Assembly (NCBI GenBank): GCA_963627995.1
Contig: CAVGCV010000011.1
Span: 1 to 64,000, forward strand
DNA from: UBA3839 sp963627995
GTDB taxonomy: Bacteria; Bacteroidota; Bacteroidia; Bacteroidales; Bacteroidaceae
DNA: 64,000 nt
Direction of reading: 5' to 3'
In this document: positions 25,786-35,193 of the stretch, one piece after another
Numbering within the stretch: the first letter of the stretch is position 1
Layout: the number at the start of each line of letters is the position of its first letter
Program-made: the position numbers and the translations under genes
The notes under the pieces: generated by a model
Databases searched by the model: none
The model's input: the letters and a program-made list of their open reading frames with translations, nothing else
What the model was told of the DNA's origin: nothing

Positions 25786-27165
25786 ATGTTGAACTTCAGC
25801 GACATAAAATCAGTCTATTTCGTCGGCGCCGGCGGCATCGGCATGAGCGCCCTCCTGCGCTATTTCCTGGCGCAGGGCCTCGCAGTCGGCGGCTACGACA
25901 AGACCCCCAGCGAGCTGACGGAGCGGCTGGCGGGCGAGGGGGCGCAAATCCACTACGAGGAGGGCGCGGACCTGATTCCCCCCGTGTTCAAGGACAAGCG
26001 GACGACGCTCGTGGTCTACACGCCGGCCATCCCGGCCGACCACGCGGAGCTGTCGTACTTCCGCGACAACGGCTTCGAGCTCCACAAGCGCGCGCAGGTG
26101 CTGGGTCTCCTGACGGAGAAGCACAAGGGCCTGTGCGTGGCCGGGACGCACGGGAAGACCACCACGTCGACGATGGCGGCCCACCTGCTCCATCAGTCGC
26201 ACGTCGGCTGCAACGCCTTCCTGGGCGGCATCTCGCAGAACTACGGCACGAACTGCATCCTGTCGGAGCGGAGCGACTATGTGGTGGTCGAGGCGGACGA
26301 GTTCGACCGCTCCTTCCACTGGCTGCGCCCGTGGATGTCCGTCATCACGGCCACCGACCCCGACCATCTGGACATCTACGGCACGAAGGAGGCCTACCTC
26401 GAGAGCTTCCGGAAGTACACGACCCTCATCCAGCCCGGCGGTACGCTGATTCTCCACAAGGGGCTGGAGATGAAAGCCGACGTGCAGCCGGGTGTCCGCG
26501 TCTATGAGTATGCGCGGACGGAGGGCGACTTTCATGCGGAGAACATCCGCATCGGCGGCGGCGAGATTTATTTCGACTTCGCGAGCCCCGCGGGCGTCGT
26601 GAGGGACGTGCAGCTGGGCGTCCCCGTGGGCATCAACATCGAGAATGCCGTCGCCGCGATGGCCCTGGCGCAGCTGAGCGGGGCCACCGACGAGGAGTTG
26701 CGCGAGGGGATGCGCACGTTCAGGGGCGTTGAGCGGCGTTTCGACTTCAAGGTGAAGAACGACCGCGTCGTGTTCCTGAGCGACTACGGGCACCATCCCA
26801 AGGAGATAGAGCAGAGCGTGAGGTCCATCCGCGAACTGTATGCGGACAAGTGGATTGCCGCCATCTTCCAGCCGCACCTCTACACGCGCACCCGCGACTT
26901 CTACACGGAGTTCGCCCAGGCGCTGTCGCTCCTCGACGAGGTGTACCTGTGCGACATCTATCCGGCGCGCGAGCAGCCGATTCCCGGCGTGACGAGCGGA
27001 CTGATATACGACAACCTCCGCCCGGGCATGCGGAGGCACCTTGTCCACAAGGAGGACATCCTCGACTGTGTGAGGAGGGGGACGTTCGACGTGCTGATTT
27101 CCCTCGGCGCGGGCGACATCGAGAACTATGTGCCCGAGATAACCAGGATTCTTGAGAAGCGATGA
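25786..27165 (+). CDS. murC: UDP-MurNAc:L-alanine ligase MurC
   Basis: The 459-residue product begins MLNFSDIKSVYFVGAGGIGM, with the MurC N-terminal loop GAGGIGMSALLRYF. The ATP loop is 'CVAGTHGKTTTSTMAAHLL' near residue 113, with 'VVVEADEFDRSFHWLRP' near 165 and 'DYGHHPKEIEQSVRSIRE' near 330. It adds the first amino acid to UDP-MurNAc. Its stop overlaps the ftsQ start by 4 bp, implying coupled translation. Confidence 0.95.
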   Translation: MLNFSDIKSVYFVGAGGIGMSALLRYFLAQGLAVGGYDKTPSELTERLAGEGAQIHYEEGADLIPPVFKDKRTTLVVYTPAIPADHAELSYFRDNGFELHKRAQVLGLLTEKHKGLCVAGTHGKTTTSTMAAHLLHQSHVGCNAFLGGISQNYGTNCILSERSDYVVVEADEFDRSFHWLRPWMSVITATDPDHLDIYGTKEAYLESFRKYTTLIQPGGTLILHKGLEMKADVQPGVRVYEYARTEGDFHAENIRIGGGEIYFDFASPAGVVRDVQLGVPVGINIENAVAAMALAQLSGATDEELREGMRTFRGVERRFDFKVKNDRVVFLSDYGHHPKEIEQSVRSIRELYADKWIAAIFQPHLYTRTRDFYTEFAQALSLLDEVYLCDIYPAREQPIPGVTSGLIYDNLRPGMRRHLVHKEDILDCVRRGTFDVLISLGAGDIENYVPEITRILEKR

Positions 27166-27938
27166 CGGTCAGGAAAACGCTGAAGATTGCAGGTCTGCTG
27201 GCTCTGTTCTTCGGAGTCATCGCATACTCCGTGTATGCCGTTGCGGAAATGTCCGGCGGCGACCCCAACGAGGTGTGCGACGCCGTCGACCTGCTGGTGG
27301 AGGACAACCAGCGCGCGGCTTTCATCGACGGCCCGCGCGTGGAGGAACTGCTGCTGCAGGGCCGCGTCCATCCCAAGGGGCGGCTGATGAGGGACGTGAA
27401 CGTGCGCCGGATTGAGGACGTGCTGCGCGCCAACAAGTTCATACGGCAGGTGGCGTGCTACAAGACCAACAACGGGATGCCGGCCGGCAAGGGAAAGGTC
27501 TGCATCCGCGTGTCGCAGCGGATGCCGCTGCTCTACGTCGTGCCCGACGGCCGTGAGAACTACTATGTGGACGCCATGGGAACGATTGTCCCGGAGCGCT
27601 CCTACGCCAAGGACCTCGTGGTGGCGACGGGCAGCATCACGCAGCGCTATGCCACGGGCGAGCTGGCGCGGTTCGGCGAGTTTGTCCAGAGAAACGACTT
27701 CTGGGACAGCCAGATAGAGCAGGTGCACGTGGCGCTGAACCACAAGCACCAGCGTGTCGTGACCCTTGTCCCGAGGGTGGGCGACCACGTCGTCTTCCTG
27801 GGGACGCTGGACAACTTCGAGAAGAAGCTCAACCGACTGCGGGTGTTCTACGAGAAAGGACTGCCCAAGGTGGGCTGGAACAAATACAGCAGGATCAACC
27901 TGGAATACGACAACCAAGTAGTTTGTACAAAGAAATAA
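27162..27938 (+). CDS. ftsQ: FtsQ/DivIB-like division protein
   Basis: The 258-residue product has one membrane helix (about 7-27) and a periplasmic part containing a POTRA-like region ('RRIEDVLRANKFIRQVACYK', 'GKVCIRVSQRMPLLYVVP') and 'YYVDAMGTIVPERS'. Size, topology and position between murC and ftsA identify it as FtsQ. It recruits FtsL/DivIC partners at the septum. It overlaps murC by 4 bp and is 15 bp before ftsA. Confidence 0.92.
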   Translation: MTVRKTLKIAGLLALFFGVIAYSVYAVAEMSGGDPNEVCDAVDLLVEDNQRAAFIDGPRVEELLLQGRVHPKGRLMRDVNVRRIEDVLRANKFIRQVACYKTNNGMPAGKGKVCIRVSQRMPLLYVVPDGRENYYVDAMGTIVPERSYAKDLVVATGSITQRYATGELARFGEFVQRNDFWDSQIEQVHVALNHKHQRVVTLVPRVGDHVVFLGTLDNFEKKLNRLRVFYEKGLPKVGWNKYSRINLEYDNQVVCTKK

Positions 27939-27953
27939 AAAAACAGAAGCAAT

Positions 27954-29582
27954 ATGGCGGCAAAAGACACAATCGTGGTGGCAATCGAACTGGGGACCTC
28001 TCGCATCTCGGGCGTTGCCGGAAAAATGAAGGACGGCACGATGCGAATCCTTGCATACGCCGAGGAGCCCATCGTCCCGAACGTCATCAAGCGGGGCATC
28101 GTCTACAACATCGAGAAAACCACCCAAATCATCAAGAACGTGGTGGCCAAGCTGCAAATGTCGCTGAAGCTGAGGGTGTCGCAGGTGTACGTGGGCATCG
28201 GCGGCCAGTCCGTGCGGTCGGTGAAGAACAAGCAGCGCATGAACATGATGACGCAGACCTACATCACGGCCGACCACGTGGACCGTCTGCGCAACTGCAG
28301 CTACGATGTCCCGGTTGCCGAGTGCGAGCTGCTGGAGAACTTCCCGCAGGGATTCCTGGTGGACTCGAATCCCGTGGACGACCCCGTGGGCGTGATGGGC
28401 ACCAACATCGAGGGCGAGTACCTCAACGTGATTGCCCGCAAGCAGCTGGAGGGCAACCTGCGCACCTGTTTCAGCAATGCCGACATCCACATCGCGGAAA
28501 CAAAGCTCTCGGCCTACGAGCAGGCCAGGAACGTGCTGACGGAGCAGGAGAAGCGCGCCGGCAGCGTGTTGGTGGACCTCGGCGCGGGCACAACGACCGT
28601 CGTCGTTTACAAGAACAACATCCTTCGCCACCTGGCGACGCTCCCGATAGGGTTCTCCAACATCACGGAGGACTTGCGGTCGGCCCTCGACATCGACGAG
28701 AAGGAGGCCGAGGAACTGAAGCAGAAGTATGGCAACGCTTTCCTGGAAGAGGAGGAAGTCGGCACGGACGACCCGGCCACGAAGTTCTACACCACGTCCT
28801 TCGACCAAAAGATAGAGATCGCCACCATTCAGAACTACATCGACGCGCGCCTCACGGAGATAATCGCCAACGTGGAGAACCAGATATTCAAGTCCAACTA
28901 CGAGAACCAGCTCCTGGGCGGCGTCGTCCTGACGGGCGGCGGCGCCAACATGAAGAACATTGAGAAGGCTTTCGCAAAGAAGCTGAAGCTGGAGAAGGTG
29001 AGGGTGGCGAAATCCATCATTCCGCAGGTCATCAAGAACAGCGGCGTGACGAACCTCGTCCTCGACAGCGGGCGCGCCAACTCCATCCTCTCCCTGCTGC
29101 TCTCCGGCGAGGAGAACTGCGTGGGCGAGGACACCTACAGCGGCGACGACATCTTCGACGAGAAGAAGAAGGAGGAGGACTTGGAGGAGAAGAAGCGCAA
29201 GGCGCAGGAGAACGAGAAGATTGAGGCCGAGCTGTCGGCCAAGCTGGAGGACTACAAGAACAAGATGCGCGAGGGCATCCTCCGGCTGGAGAACAAGGCG
29301 GCGGAAGTGACCAATGACGACAAGAACAAGACGCTGCGCCGCAGGGCGGGGCTGATGGCCGACGAGGCCCGGATTCTGCTGGGGGCCGACTACGAAAGCT
29401 GCGTCCACAGGCTTGAGCAGAGCGAGAAGAACCGCCAGCGAATCAAGGAGGCATCCGACTTGTCGGAGAAGTACCAGGCGGCGATAGACAAGCTGTACAA
29501 CGCCGTGGAAGAGGCGCAGCGCGCCAACAGCTGGCTGACGAAGGTGAAGGCCACGCTGGGCGATCTCGTGAATGGCGATTAG
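27954..29582 (+). CDS. ftsA: FtsA, actin-like division protein with a long C-terminal extension
   Basis: The 542-residue product begins MAAKDTIVVAIELGTSRISG, an actin-fold phosphate-1 loop. 'VLVDLGAGTTTVVVY' near 203 is phosphate-2 and 'GGVVLTGGGANMKNIEKAFA' near 322 is the adenosine motif. FtsA anchors FtsZ to the membrane. After about residue 400 there is a highly charged coiled-coil region (EKKKEEDLEEKKRKAQ onward, about 130 residues), longer than in enterobacterial FtsA (about 420 residues). The last residues (SWLTKVKATLGDLVNG) could be the amphipathic membrane helix. Confidence 0.94.
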   Translation: MAAKDTIVVAIELGTSRISGVAGKMKDGTMRILAYAEEPIVPNVIKRGIVYNIEKTTQIIKNVVAKLQMSLKLRVSQVYVGIGGQSVRSVKNKQRMNMMTQTYITADHVDRLRNCSYDVPVAECELLENFPQGFLVDSNPVDDPVGVMGTNIEGEYLNVIARKQLEGNLRTCFSNADIHIAETKLSAYEQARNVLTEQEKRAGSVLVDLGAGTTTVVVYKNNILRHLATLPIGFSNITEDLRSALDIDEKEAEELKQKYGNAFLEEEEVGTDDPATKFYTTSFDQKIEIATIQNYIDARLTEIIANVENQIFKSNYENQLLGGVVLTGGGANMKNIEKAFAKKLKLEKVRVAKSIIPQVIKNSGVTNLVLDSGRANSILSLLLSGEENCVGEDTYSGDDIFDEKKKEEDLEEKKRKAQENEKIEAELSAKLEDYKNKMREGILRLENKAAEVTNDDKNKTLRRRAGLMADEARILLGADYESCVHRLEQSEKNRQRIKEASDLSEKYQAAIDKLYNAVEEAQRANSWLTKVKATLGDLVNGD

Positions 29583-29642
29583 GCCGCGCGGGACTGTCGC
29601 AGAGAGAAACAAATGCATGAACGAATCAAAAAAGGACAAAAG

Positions 29643-30977
29643 ATGAGCGCACAGAGCAACATAGACGACTTTTCCGTATTCAACTTCCATTCGGAAAACC
29701 AGAGCATCATCAAGGTGATTGGTGTCGGCGGCGGCGGCAGCAACGCCGTGAACCACATGTTCAACGAGGGCATCCACGACGTGACTTTCGTCGTGTGCAA
29801 CACCGACAACAAGGCACTGCAGGACTCGCCCGTCCCCACCAAGCTCCAGCTGGGCGAGGAGGGACTTGGCGCGGGAAACCAGCCGGCGGAGGCGCGCAAG
29901 GCCACAGAGGAGTCCATCGACGAGGTGAAGAAGATGCTGGACGACGGCACCAAGATGGTGTTCATCACGGCCGGCATGGGCGGCGGCACGGGCACGGGCG
30001 CGGCCCCGCTGATTGCCAAGACCGCGCGCGACATGGACATCCTCACCGTCGGCATTGTGACGATTCCTTTCCGCTGGGAGGGCATCCCGAAAATCAACCA
30101 GGCGCTCGACGGCGTCGAGGAAATCAGCAAGAACGTCGATGCCTTGCTGGTCATCAACAACGAGCGTCTCCGCCAGATTTACCAAGACCTGTCGGTCGAC
30201 AACGCCTTTGCCAAGGCCGACGACACGCTGTGCAACGCGGCGAAAAGCATTTCGGAAATCATCACGATGCACGGAAAAATCAACCTCGACTTCAAGGACG
30301 TGAAAACCGTGCTGAAGGATGGCGGCGTGGCCATCATGAGCACGGGCTACGGCTCGGGCGAGGGCCGCGTGACCAAGGCCATCGAGGACGCCCTGCACTC
30401 GCCGCTGCTCAACGACAACGACGTCTATCGCTCGAAGAAAGTCCTGCTCCACATCATCCACTCTGGCGACGAGGGGGAGGGCGCGATGCCGTTGATGATG
30501 GACGAGATGAACGAGCTCAACGACTTCATGGAGCAGATGCCCGCGAACGTGGAGACCAAGTGGGGGTACTCGAAAGACCCGTCGCTGAAGGACAGCGTGA
30601 AAATCACCATCCTCGCCACGGGCTTCGGGCTGCGCGATGTCAATTCCAACGAGATGGATGCCCGCATCAAGAAGCAGGACGAGGCGGCCCGCCAGTACGA
30701 GATAGAAGAGGCCGAGAAGGCGGAGCAGCAGCGGGTGCGCATGGAGAGCATCTACGGCTCGAGCAAGCAGAAGGGCTACATCCGCCGCCCGGTCTATAGC
30801 TACATCTTCCGCGACGAGGACCTCGACAACGACAACATCATCAGCATGGTGGAGGCATCGCCCACCTACAAGCGCAACAAGGAGACATGGAAGAAACTGT
30901 CGAACAGCTCCATCGAGGCGGCCGACCGCGTGCCTCAGGTGGGCGAGACCATCACGTTCGATTTTACACAACCCTAA
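29643..30977 (+). CDS. ftsZ: FtsZ, tubulin-like division GTPase
   Basis: The 444-residue product has GGGGSNAVNHM near residue 24, the tubulin signature GGGTGTGAAP near 116, 'NNERLRQIYQDLSVDNAF' and the T7-loop region 'INLDFKDVKTVLKDGG' near 213. It polymerises into the Z-ring. The C-terminal linker (about 330-435) is long and charged; the end reads VGETITFDF. An upstream in-frame ATG at 29613 could add ten residues; the ATG at 29643 is preferred because MSAQSNIDDFSVFNF looks like a natural start. Confidence 0.96.
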   Translation: MSAQSNIDDFSVFNFHSENQSIIKVIGVGGGGSNAVNHMFNEGIHDVTFVVCNTDNKALQDSPVPTKLQLGEEGLGAGNQPAEARKATEESIDEVKKMLDDGTKMVFITAGMGGGTGTGAAPLIAKTARDMDILTVGIVTIPFRWEGIPKINQALDGVEEISKNVDALLVINNERLRQIYQDLSVDNAFAKADDTLCNAAKSISEIITMHGKINLDFKDVKTVLKDGGVAIMSTGYGSGEGRVTKAIEDALHSPLLNDNDVYRSKKVLLHIIHSGDEGEGAMPLMMDEMNELNDFMEQMPANVETKWGYSKDPSLKDSVKITILATGFGLRDVNSNEMDARIKKQDEAARQYEIEEAEKAEQQRVRMESIYGSSKQKGYIRRPVYSYIFRDEDLDNDNIISMVEASPTYKRNKETWKKLSNSSIEAADRVPQVGETITFDFTQP

Positions 30978-30993
30978 AAAAACAAACGGAAAC

Positions 30994-31443
30994 ATGACGC
31001 TTTTCGAGCAAGTGAGCAAGGACATCGTTGCGGCGATGAAGGAACACGACACCGTCCGCCGCGACACCCTGCGCAACGTGAAGAAGTATTTCCTCGAGGC
31101 AAAGACCGCGCCGGGGGCGAACGACGAGCTGACCGACGAGGCGGCGCTGAAGATACTGCAAAAACTGGCCAAGCAGGGACGCGAGTCCGCCGGCATCTAC
31201 AAGGGGCAGGGGCGCGAGGACCTGGCGGCAGAGGAGATGGCGCAGGTCGCCGTCATCGAGGACTACCTGCCCAAGCAGCTCTCGGAGGAGGAGCTGGAGG
31301 CGCGGCTGAAAGAAATCATCGTCCAGGTCGGCGCGTCATCACCCCAAGAGATGGGCCGGGTGATGGGCGCTGCCACCAAGCAGCTGGCCGGCCTTGCCGA
31401 GGGGCGCGCGATTTCAAGTTGTGTGAAGAAGCTGCTTTCCTAA
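30994..31443 (+). CDS. GatB/YqeY-domain protein
   Basis: The 149-residue product matches YqeY: 'LFEQVSKDIVAAMKEHDTVRRDTLRNVKK' at the start, 'QVAVIEDYLPKQLSEEEL' near 85 and a C-terminal 'GRVMGAATKQLAGLAEGRAIS'. The domain resembles the tRNA-binding tail of GatB, but the role of the stand-alone protein is not established. It lies 16 bp after ftsZ and shares its transcript; an intrinsic terminator overlaps its end. Confidence 0.9.
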   Translation: MTLFEQVSKDIVAAMKEHDTVRRDTLRNVKKYFLEAKTAPGANDELTDEAALKILQKLAKQGRESAGIYKGQGREDLAAEEMAQVAVIEDYLPKQLSEEELEARLKEIIVQVGASSPQEMGRVMGAATKQLAGLAEGRAISSCVKKLLS

Positions 31444-31461
31444 GCGGCTTCTTCGTTTTTT
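31428..31461 (+). terminator. Intrinsic terminator at the end of the dcw transcript
   Basis: GAAGCTGCTT (31428-31437) pairs with AAGCGGCTTC (31442-31451) with one G-U, a 4-nt loop and a six-T run at 31456-31461. The stem includes the last codons of the YqeY gene. Confidence 0.85.
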
Positions 31462-31519
31462 GTTACCAATTTGATGCTTTTTGTTACAAGGAAGCAGGAA
31501 AGAGTCTGCGCCGTCTCCG

Positions 31520-31527
31520 TAAATTTG
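31520..31527 (+). promoter_or_regulatory. -7 box for uxuA
   Basis: TAAATTTG matches TAnnTTTG, 37 bp before the uxuA start codon. Confidence 0.65.
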
Positions 31528-31564
31528 CGCGGACAAAAAAAGACAAAAAAGCAAACAGAATCGT

Positions 31565-32758
31565 ATGGAAAAAACATGGCGCTGGTTCGGCAAGAACGAC
31601 CGGATAACGCTCCAGATGCTGCGGCAGATAGGCGTCGAGGGCATCGTCACGGCACTGCACGACGTGCCCAACGGCGAGGTCTGGACGCAGGAGGCCATCC
31701 TGGACTTGAAGAACTACATCGAGGCGGCCGGCCTCCGGTGGTCGGTGGTGGAGAGCCTGCCCGTTTGCGAGGCCATCAAGTACGGAGGCCCCGACCGCGA
31801 GCGGCTGATTGAGAACTACAAGGTGAGCCTGGCGAACCTGGGCAAGTGCGGCATCCGCACGGTGTGCTACAACTTCATGCCCGTGCTCGACTGGGCGCGG
31901 ACCGAACTCGACCACCCCTGGGCGGACGGAAGCACCTCGCTCTACTTCAACAAGGTGAAGTTCGTCTATTTCGACTGCCGCATCCTCAAGCGCGAGGGCG
32001 CGGCCGACGACTACACGGCCGACGAGCTGGCCGCCGCCGACGCGCTGGGGCGCACCATGACCAAGGCCGACGACGACGCGCTGGTCGACACCATCATCGT
32101 CAAGACGCAGGGCTTCGTCAATGGCAACATCACCGAGGACGACAAGAACCCCGTCCAGCTCTTCCGCAGCCTGCTGGCGCTTTACAAGGGCGTCACGCGC
32201 GAGCAGCTCCGCGCCAACATGAAGCACTTCCTGGAGGCCGTCATGCCCGTCTGCCGCGAGTGGGACGTGCGCATGTGCGTCCACCCCGACGACCCCCCGA
32301 CGCAGCTCCTCGGACTGCCCCGCATCGTGACCTGCGGCGACGACATCGAATGGCTCTTGAACGCCGTGCCCGACCCGCACAGCGGACTGACCTTCTGCTG
32401 CGGCTCGCTGTCGGCAGGGGCGCAGAACGACGTGCCGGCCTTGGCGCGCAAGTACGCCAAGCGCACCCATTTCGTGCACCTCCGCTCCACCGACGTGCTG
32501 CCCAACGGCGACTTCATCGAGGCCGACCACCTGCGCGGGCGCGCCAACCTGATAGAGGTGTGCCGAATCTTCGAGCGCGAGAACCCCGGCCTCCCCATGC
32601 GCGTGGACCACGGGCGCACCATGCTGGGCGACGAGGACAAGGGCTACAACGCCGGCTACTCGTTCCACGGGCGCATGATGGGGCTGGCGCAGATGGACGG
32701 CGTGATGGCCGCCGTGCGCTACATGGAGGGACAAAAGAACGAACTTCAACAACCATAA
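31565..32758 (+). CDS. uxuA: D-mannonate dehydratase UxuA
   Basis: The 397-residue product begins MEKTWRWFGKNDRITLQMLR followed by 'QIGVEGIVTALHDVPNGEVW', the UxuA family N-terminus of the xylose-isomerase-like TIM barrel. 'MCVHPDDPPTQLLGLPRIVT' near 238 and 'HFVHLRSTDVLPNGDFIEADHL' near 303 carry metal-binding His/Asp residues. It dehydrates D-mannonate to 2-keto-3-deoxygluconate in glucuronate breakdown. The following SDR gene, 10 bp away, likely supplies the preceding reduction step. Confidence 0.95.
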   Translation: MEKTWRWFGKNDRITLQMLRQIGVEGIVTALHDVPNGEVWTQEAILDLKNYIEAAGLRWSVVESLPVCEAIKYGGPDRERLIENYKVSLANLGKCGIRTVCYNFMPVLDWARTELDHPWADGSTSLYFNKVKFVYFDCRILKREGAADDYTADELAAADALGRTMTKADDDALVDTIIVKTQGFVNGNITEDDKNPVQLFRSLLALYKGVTREQLRANMKHFLEAVMPVCREWDVRMCVHPDDPPTQLLGLPRIVTCGDDIEWLLNAVPDPHSGLTFCCGSLSAGAQNDVPALARKYAKRTHFVHLRSTDVLPNGDFIEADHLRGRANLIEVCRIFERENPGLPMRVDHGRTMLGDEDKGYNAGYSFHGRMMGLAQMDGVMAAVRYMEGQKNELQQP

Positions 32759-32768
32759 CAGGACGAAA

Positions 32769-33587
32769 ATGAACGACTTGAAAGGAAAGACAGCCGTCGT
32801 CACGGGCGGCAGCGGCGTGCTGGGCAGCAATGTGGCCGAGGGGCTGCTCCAGGCCGGGGCGAGCGTCGTGGTGATAGGCGCGCACCAACACAAAGTGGAC
32901 GCCGCGCTGGAGCGCCTCCGCCCGGCGGCCAAGGCCGCCGGCGCGGAAGTGTCGGGTCACGCCTGCAACGTGCTGGAGCAGAGCGAAATCAACGCCGCCC
33001 GCGATGCCGTCATGGCGCGCCACGGGCGTGTGGACATCCTGGTGAACGCGGCCGGCGGCAACGTGCCGGGCGCCACCGTCATGGACGACCAGCACGTGTT
33101 CGACATGAAGCCCGACGACCTCCGCCGCGTCATCGACCTCAACCTCTACGGCACCATCTACCCCTGCCTCACGTTCGGACGCATCATGGCCGGGCAGAAG
33201 AGCGGCAGCATCATCAACGTGTCGTCGATGGCCGCCTACGACGCCCTCACGCGCGTCATGGGCTACGCCATCGCCAAGGAGGGCGTGATAGCCCTCACCA
33301 AGTGGCTCGCCCAGGAGATGGCCATCAAGTACAGCGAGAAAATCCGCGTCAACGCCATCGCCCCGGGCTTCTTCATCGGCGAGCAGAACCGCCGCGCCCT
33401 GCTCAACGACGACGGCAGCCTCACGGAGCGCAGCCACAAGGTGCTGGCCAAGACGCCCATGCGCCGCTTCGGCGACATCTCCGAGCTGAACGGCATCGTC
33501 CGCTTCCTCTGCTCCGACGAGGCGTCGTTCGTCACCGGCACCGTCATTCCCGTCGACGGCGGGTTCAGCAGCTTCTCCGGCGTGTAG
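32769..33587 (+). CDS. SDR-family oxidoreductase, likely D-mannonate oxidoreductase (fructuronate reductase)
   Basis: The 272-residue product has the SDR cofactor loop TGGSGVLGSNVAEGLL near residue 13, 'NAAGGNVPGAT' near 89 and the catalytic YxxxK as GYAIAKEG near 163, after 'INVSSMAAY'. Its direct pairing with uxuA points to the interconversion of fructuronate and mannonate, which in many Bacteroidetes is done by an SDR enzyme rather than the E. coli UxuB type. The substrate is inferred from this context. A hairpin follows the stop codon. Confidence 0.85.
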   Translation: MNDLKGKTAVVTGGSGVLGSNVAEGLLQAGASVVVIGAHQHKVDAALERLRPAAKAAGAEVSGHACNVLEQSEINAARDAVMARHGRVDILVNAAGGNVPGATVMDDQHVFDMKPDDLRRVIDLNLYGTIYPCLTFGRIMAGQKSGSIINVSSMAAYDALTRVMGYAIAKEGVIALTKWLAQEMAIKYSEKIRVNAIAPGFFIGEQNRRALLNDDGSLTERSHKVLAKTPMRRFGDISELNGIVRFLCSDEASFVTGTVIPVDGGFSSFSGV

Positions 33588-33621
33588 GGCCGCTGCGGCG
33601 GAAGCCTCGGCCGGCGGAACA

Positions 33622-33664
33622 GGACGCTTCCCGCCGTGGCCCTGCGCCACGGCGGGAAGCGTCC
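33622..33664. terminator. Hairpin between convergent genes
   Basis: A perfect 18-bp stem (33622-33639 with 33647-33664) and 7-nt loop separates the convergent SDR gene and the secreted unknown protein. No clear T-run follows on either strand. Confidence 0.7.
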
Positions 33665-33716
33665 GTCGTATATGCGGGGCCATCGCCCCGGGGCCGGCTG
33701 CCAGAAGCAAGCGCGC

Positions 33717-34760
33717 TTATTTCACGTGCACCTTCTGCCCGCCCATGATGTAAATGCCTTTCGTCAATCGCGCACCCACTCGCCGTCCCTGCAAGTCGTA
33801 GACGGCGCCCGCCGACCGCGAAGTAGCCTCCACGCTCCCGATGCTTGCGCTGCCGTCGTCGTTGTGTACCGTGTATTTCCCGCTTGCCGGGGCTGGAAGT
33901 CCCCGGAACGTCACGACATCCTTCTGCAGCGCCGCCGACGCATTGTCCTCCATTGGGTTGAGCTCCCACTGGAACAGTGCATGGATGTCGTCGCCGTCAC
34001 GATAGAAGCAAGAGTACATGCGGTGACCCCACCACCATCGGACGCTCTCATACACCAGCGTTCCGTTCTCAAAACTGCATTTGGCAGATTCTCCCGAGCC
34101 GCCATCGTCGTAGTGGCCGTCCATCCATCCTGAGTCATGGGTGAAAATGGGGTCCGAGCCAATCTCGCGCGCAAGGTATGCCCCATAGTCATATTCCATC
34201 AACAGCGTATGGGAATACCTGACGTTCTCCAGGCTCCTCACCATGAAATGGTTCATGAACGACCCGAAGTCCTCCAGCCACTGGTCCGAATACTTGCCGT
34301 CGTCCGACACCACGGACAACAGCCTCTTCGACACGCTGCCGCCCGTCCCGCAGAACGACGTGTTCACCAGCGTGTCCGTGGCGGACACCACCTTCCACGC
34401 CATGCCATTGAATGTCCTGAAGCTGTCGCCTGCGGACAGGCTGAAGTCGAAGGCAACGGTCTCCTTCTGCGCTTCAAAATCGTAGACATAGATTTTCCTG
34501 TCCGCCATCCTGTAGCCATATTGCAGCCTGACCGGTTCGTCCGCCTCGTGGCGATATCGAGGGCTGTCGTCGAAGATGCGGTAATATCCAACCCCGTTTC
34601 CAGCCGTCTCCATTTTGCCGTGATAGGTCATAAGGGCGGGTCTTGTACTGTTGCCTTCGGCAACGGCCATGGTCCAATACTGATTCTGTGCAGACAGTCC
34701 GATGGAACAGGCTGACAGCAGGGCCAGCAAGGCAACTCGCAGTAAAGATTGGTTTTTCAT
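33717..34760 (-). CDS. Secreted protein of unknown function with a C-terminal sorting-type tail
   Basis: The 347-residue product has a signal peptide (about 1-24, ending SIGLSAQ) and no family I recognise. It contains many Trp/Tyr residues, for example VYESVRWWWGHRMYSCF near 240. The C-terminus reads AVYDLQGRRVGARLTKGIYI then GGQKVHVK, the same kind of tail as in the BNR/LamG protein, resembling type IX secretion sorting domains. Base composition is visibly lower in GC than its neighbours, which may mean later acquisition. It is monocistronic. The upstream region up to 34860 is T/A-rich but shows no convincing TAnnTTTG box. Confidence 0.7.
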   Translation of the reverse strand: MKNQSLLRVALLALLSACSIGLSAQNQYWTMAVAEGNSTRPALMTYHGKMETAGNGVGYYRIFDDSPRYRHEADEPVRLQYGYRMADRKIYVYDFEAQKETVAFDFSLSAGDSFRTFNGMAWKVVSATDTLVNTSFCGTGGSVSKRLLSVVSDDGKYSDQWLEDFGSFMNHFMVRSLENVRYSHTLLMEYDYGAYLAREIGSDPIFTHDSGWMDGHYDDGGSGESAKCSFENGTLVYESVRWWWGHRMYSCFYRDGDDIHALFQWELNPMEDNASAALQKDVVTFRGLPAPASGKYTVHNDDGSASIGSVEATSRSAGAVYDLQGRRVGARLTKGIYIMGGQKVHVK

Positions 34761-35193
34761 AATAGCTCGTTTTTGAGGGTTTGTCGATACGCTATGGTTG
34801 TCTCTTGGTATTCACGGGGCTTTTTACTTTCTGCTGACGCCCAATGCACTCCTCTTCATCCTTCCGCGGTGAAGATAGCGCGTTTTTTGTAATAAAAAAA
34901 TGAAAGGAGCAAATTTTTCAGCTGTTTTTTCTCCGCCTTTCGTTGGGTCTTGTGTCATGTCTCGCGCGATGCCGGAGTTGGCGCTGGCGGGAGGGGCCAT
35001 TCTTCTGCGCGCGCCAAAGGGCTGGCAACAAGACGAACGGCGGAAGGCCTGCGCCCTGCCGCGCGCAAGGGGATTTTGACATTTTGATGCTGCCGCCAAG
35101 CCGGCTTCCGCCCGTCTCGGGATGCCGTCTGTGGATTTTGCAAGACGCTGTCATCCAGCTGCTTGCGGTTCGCTGGGCATCCGTCGGGAAAAT

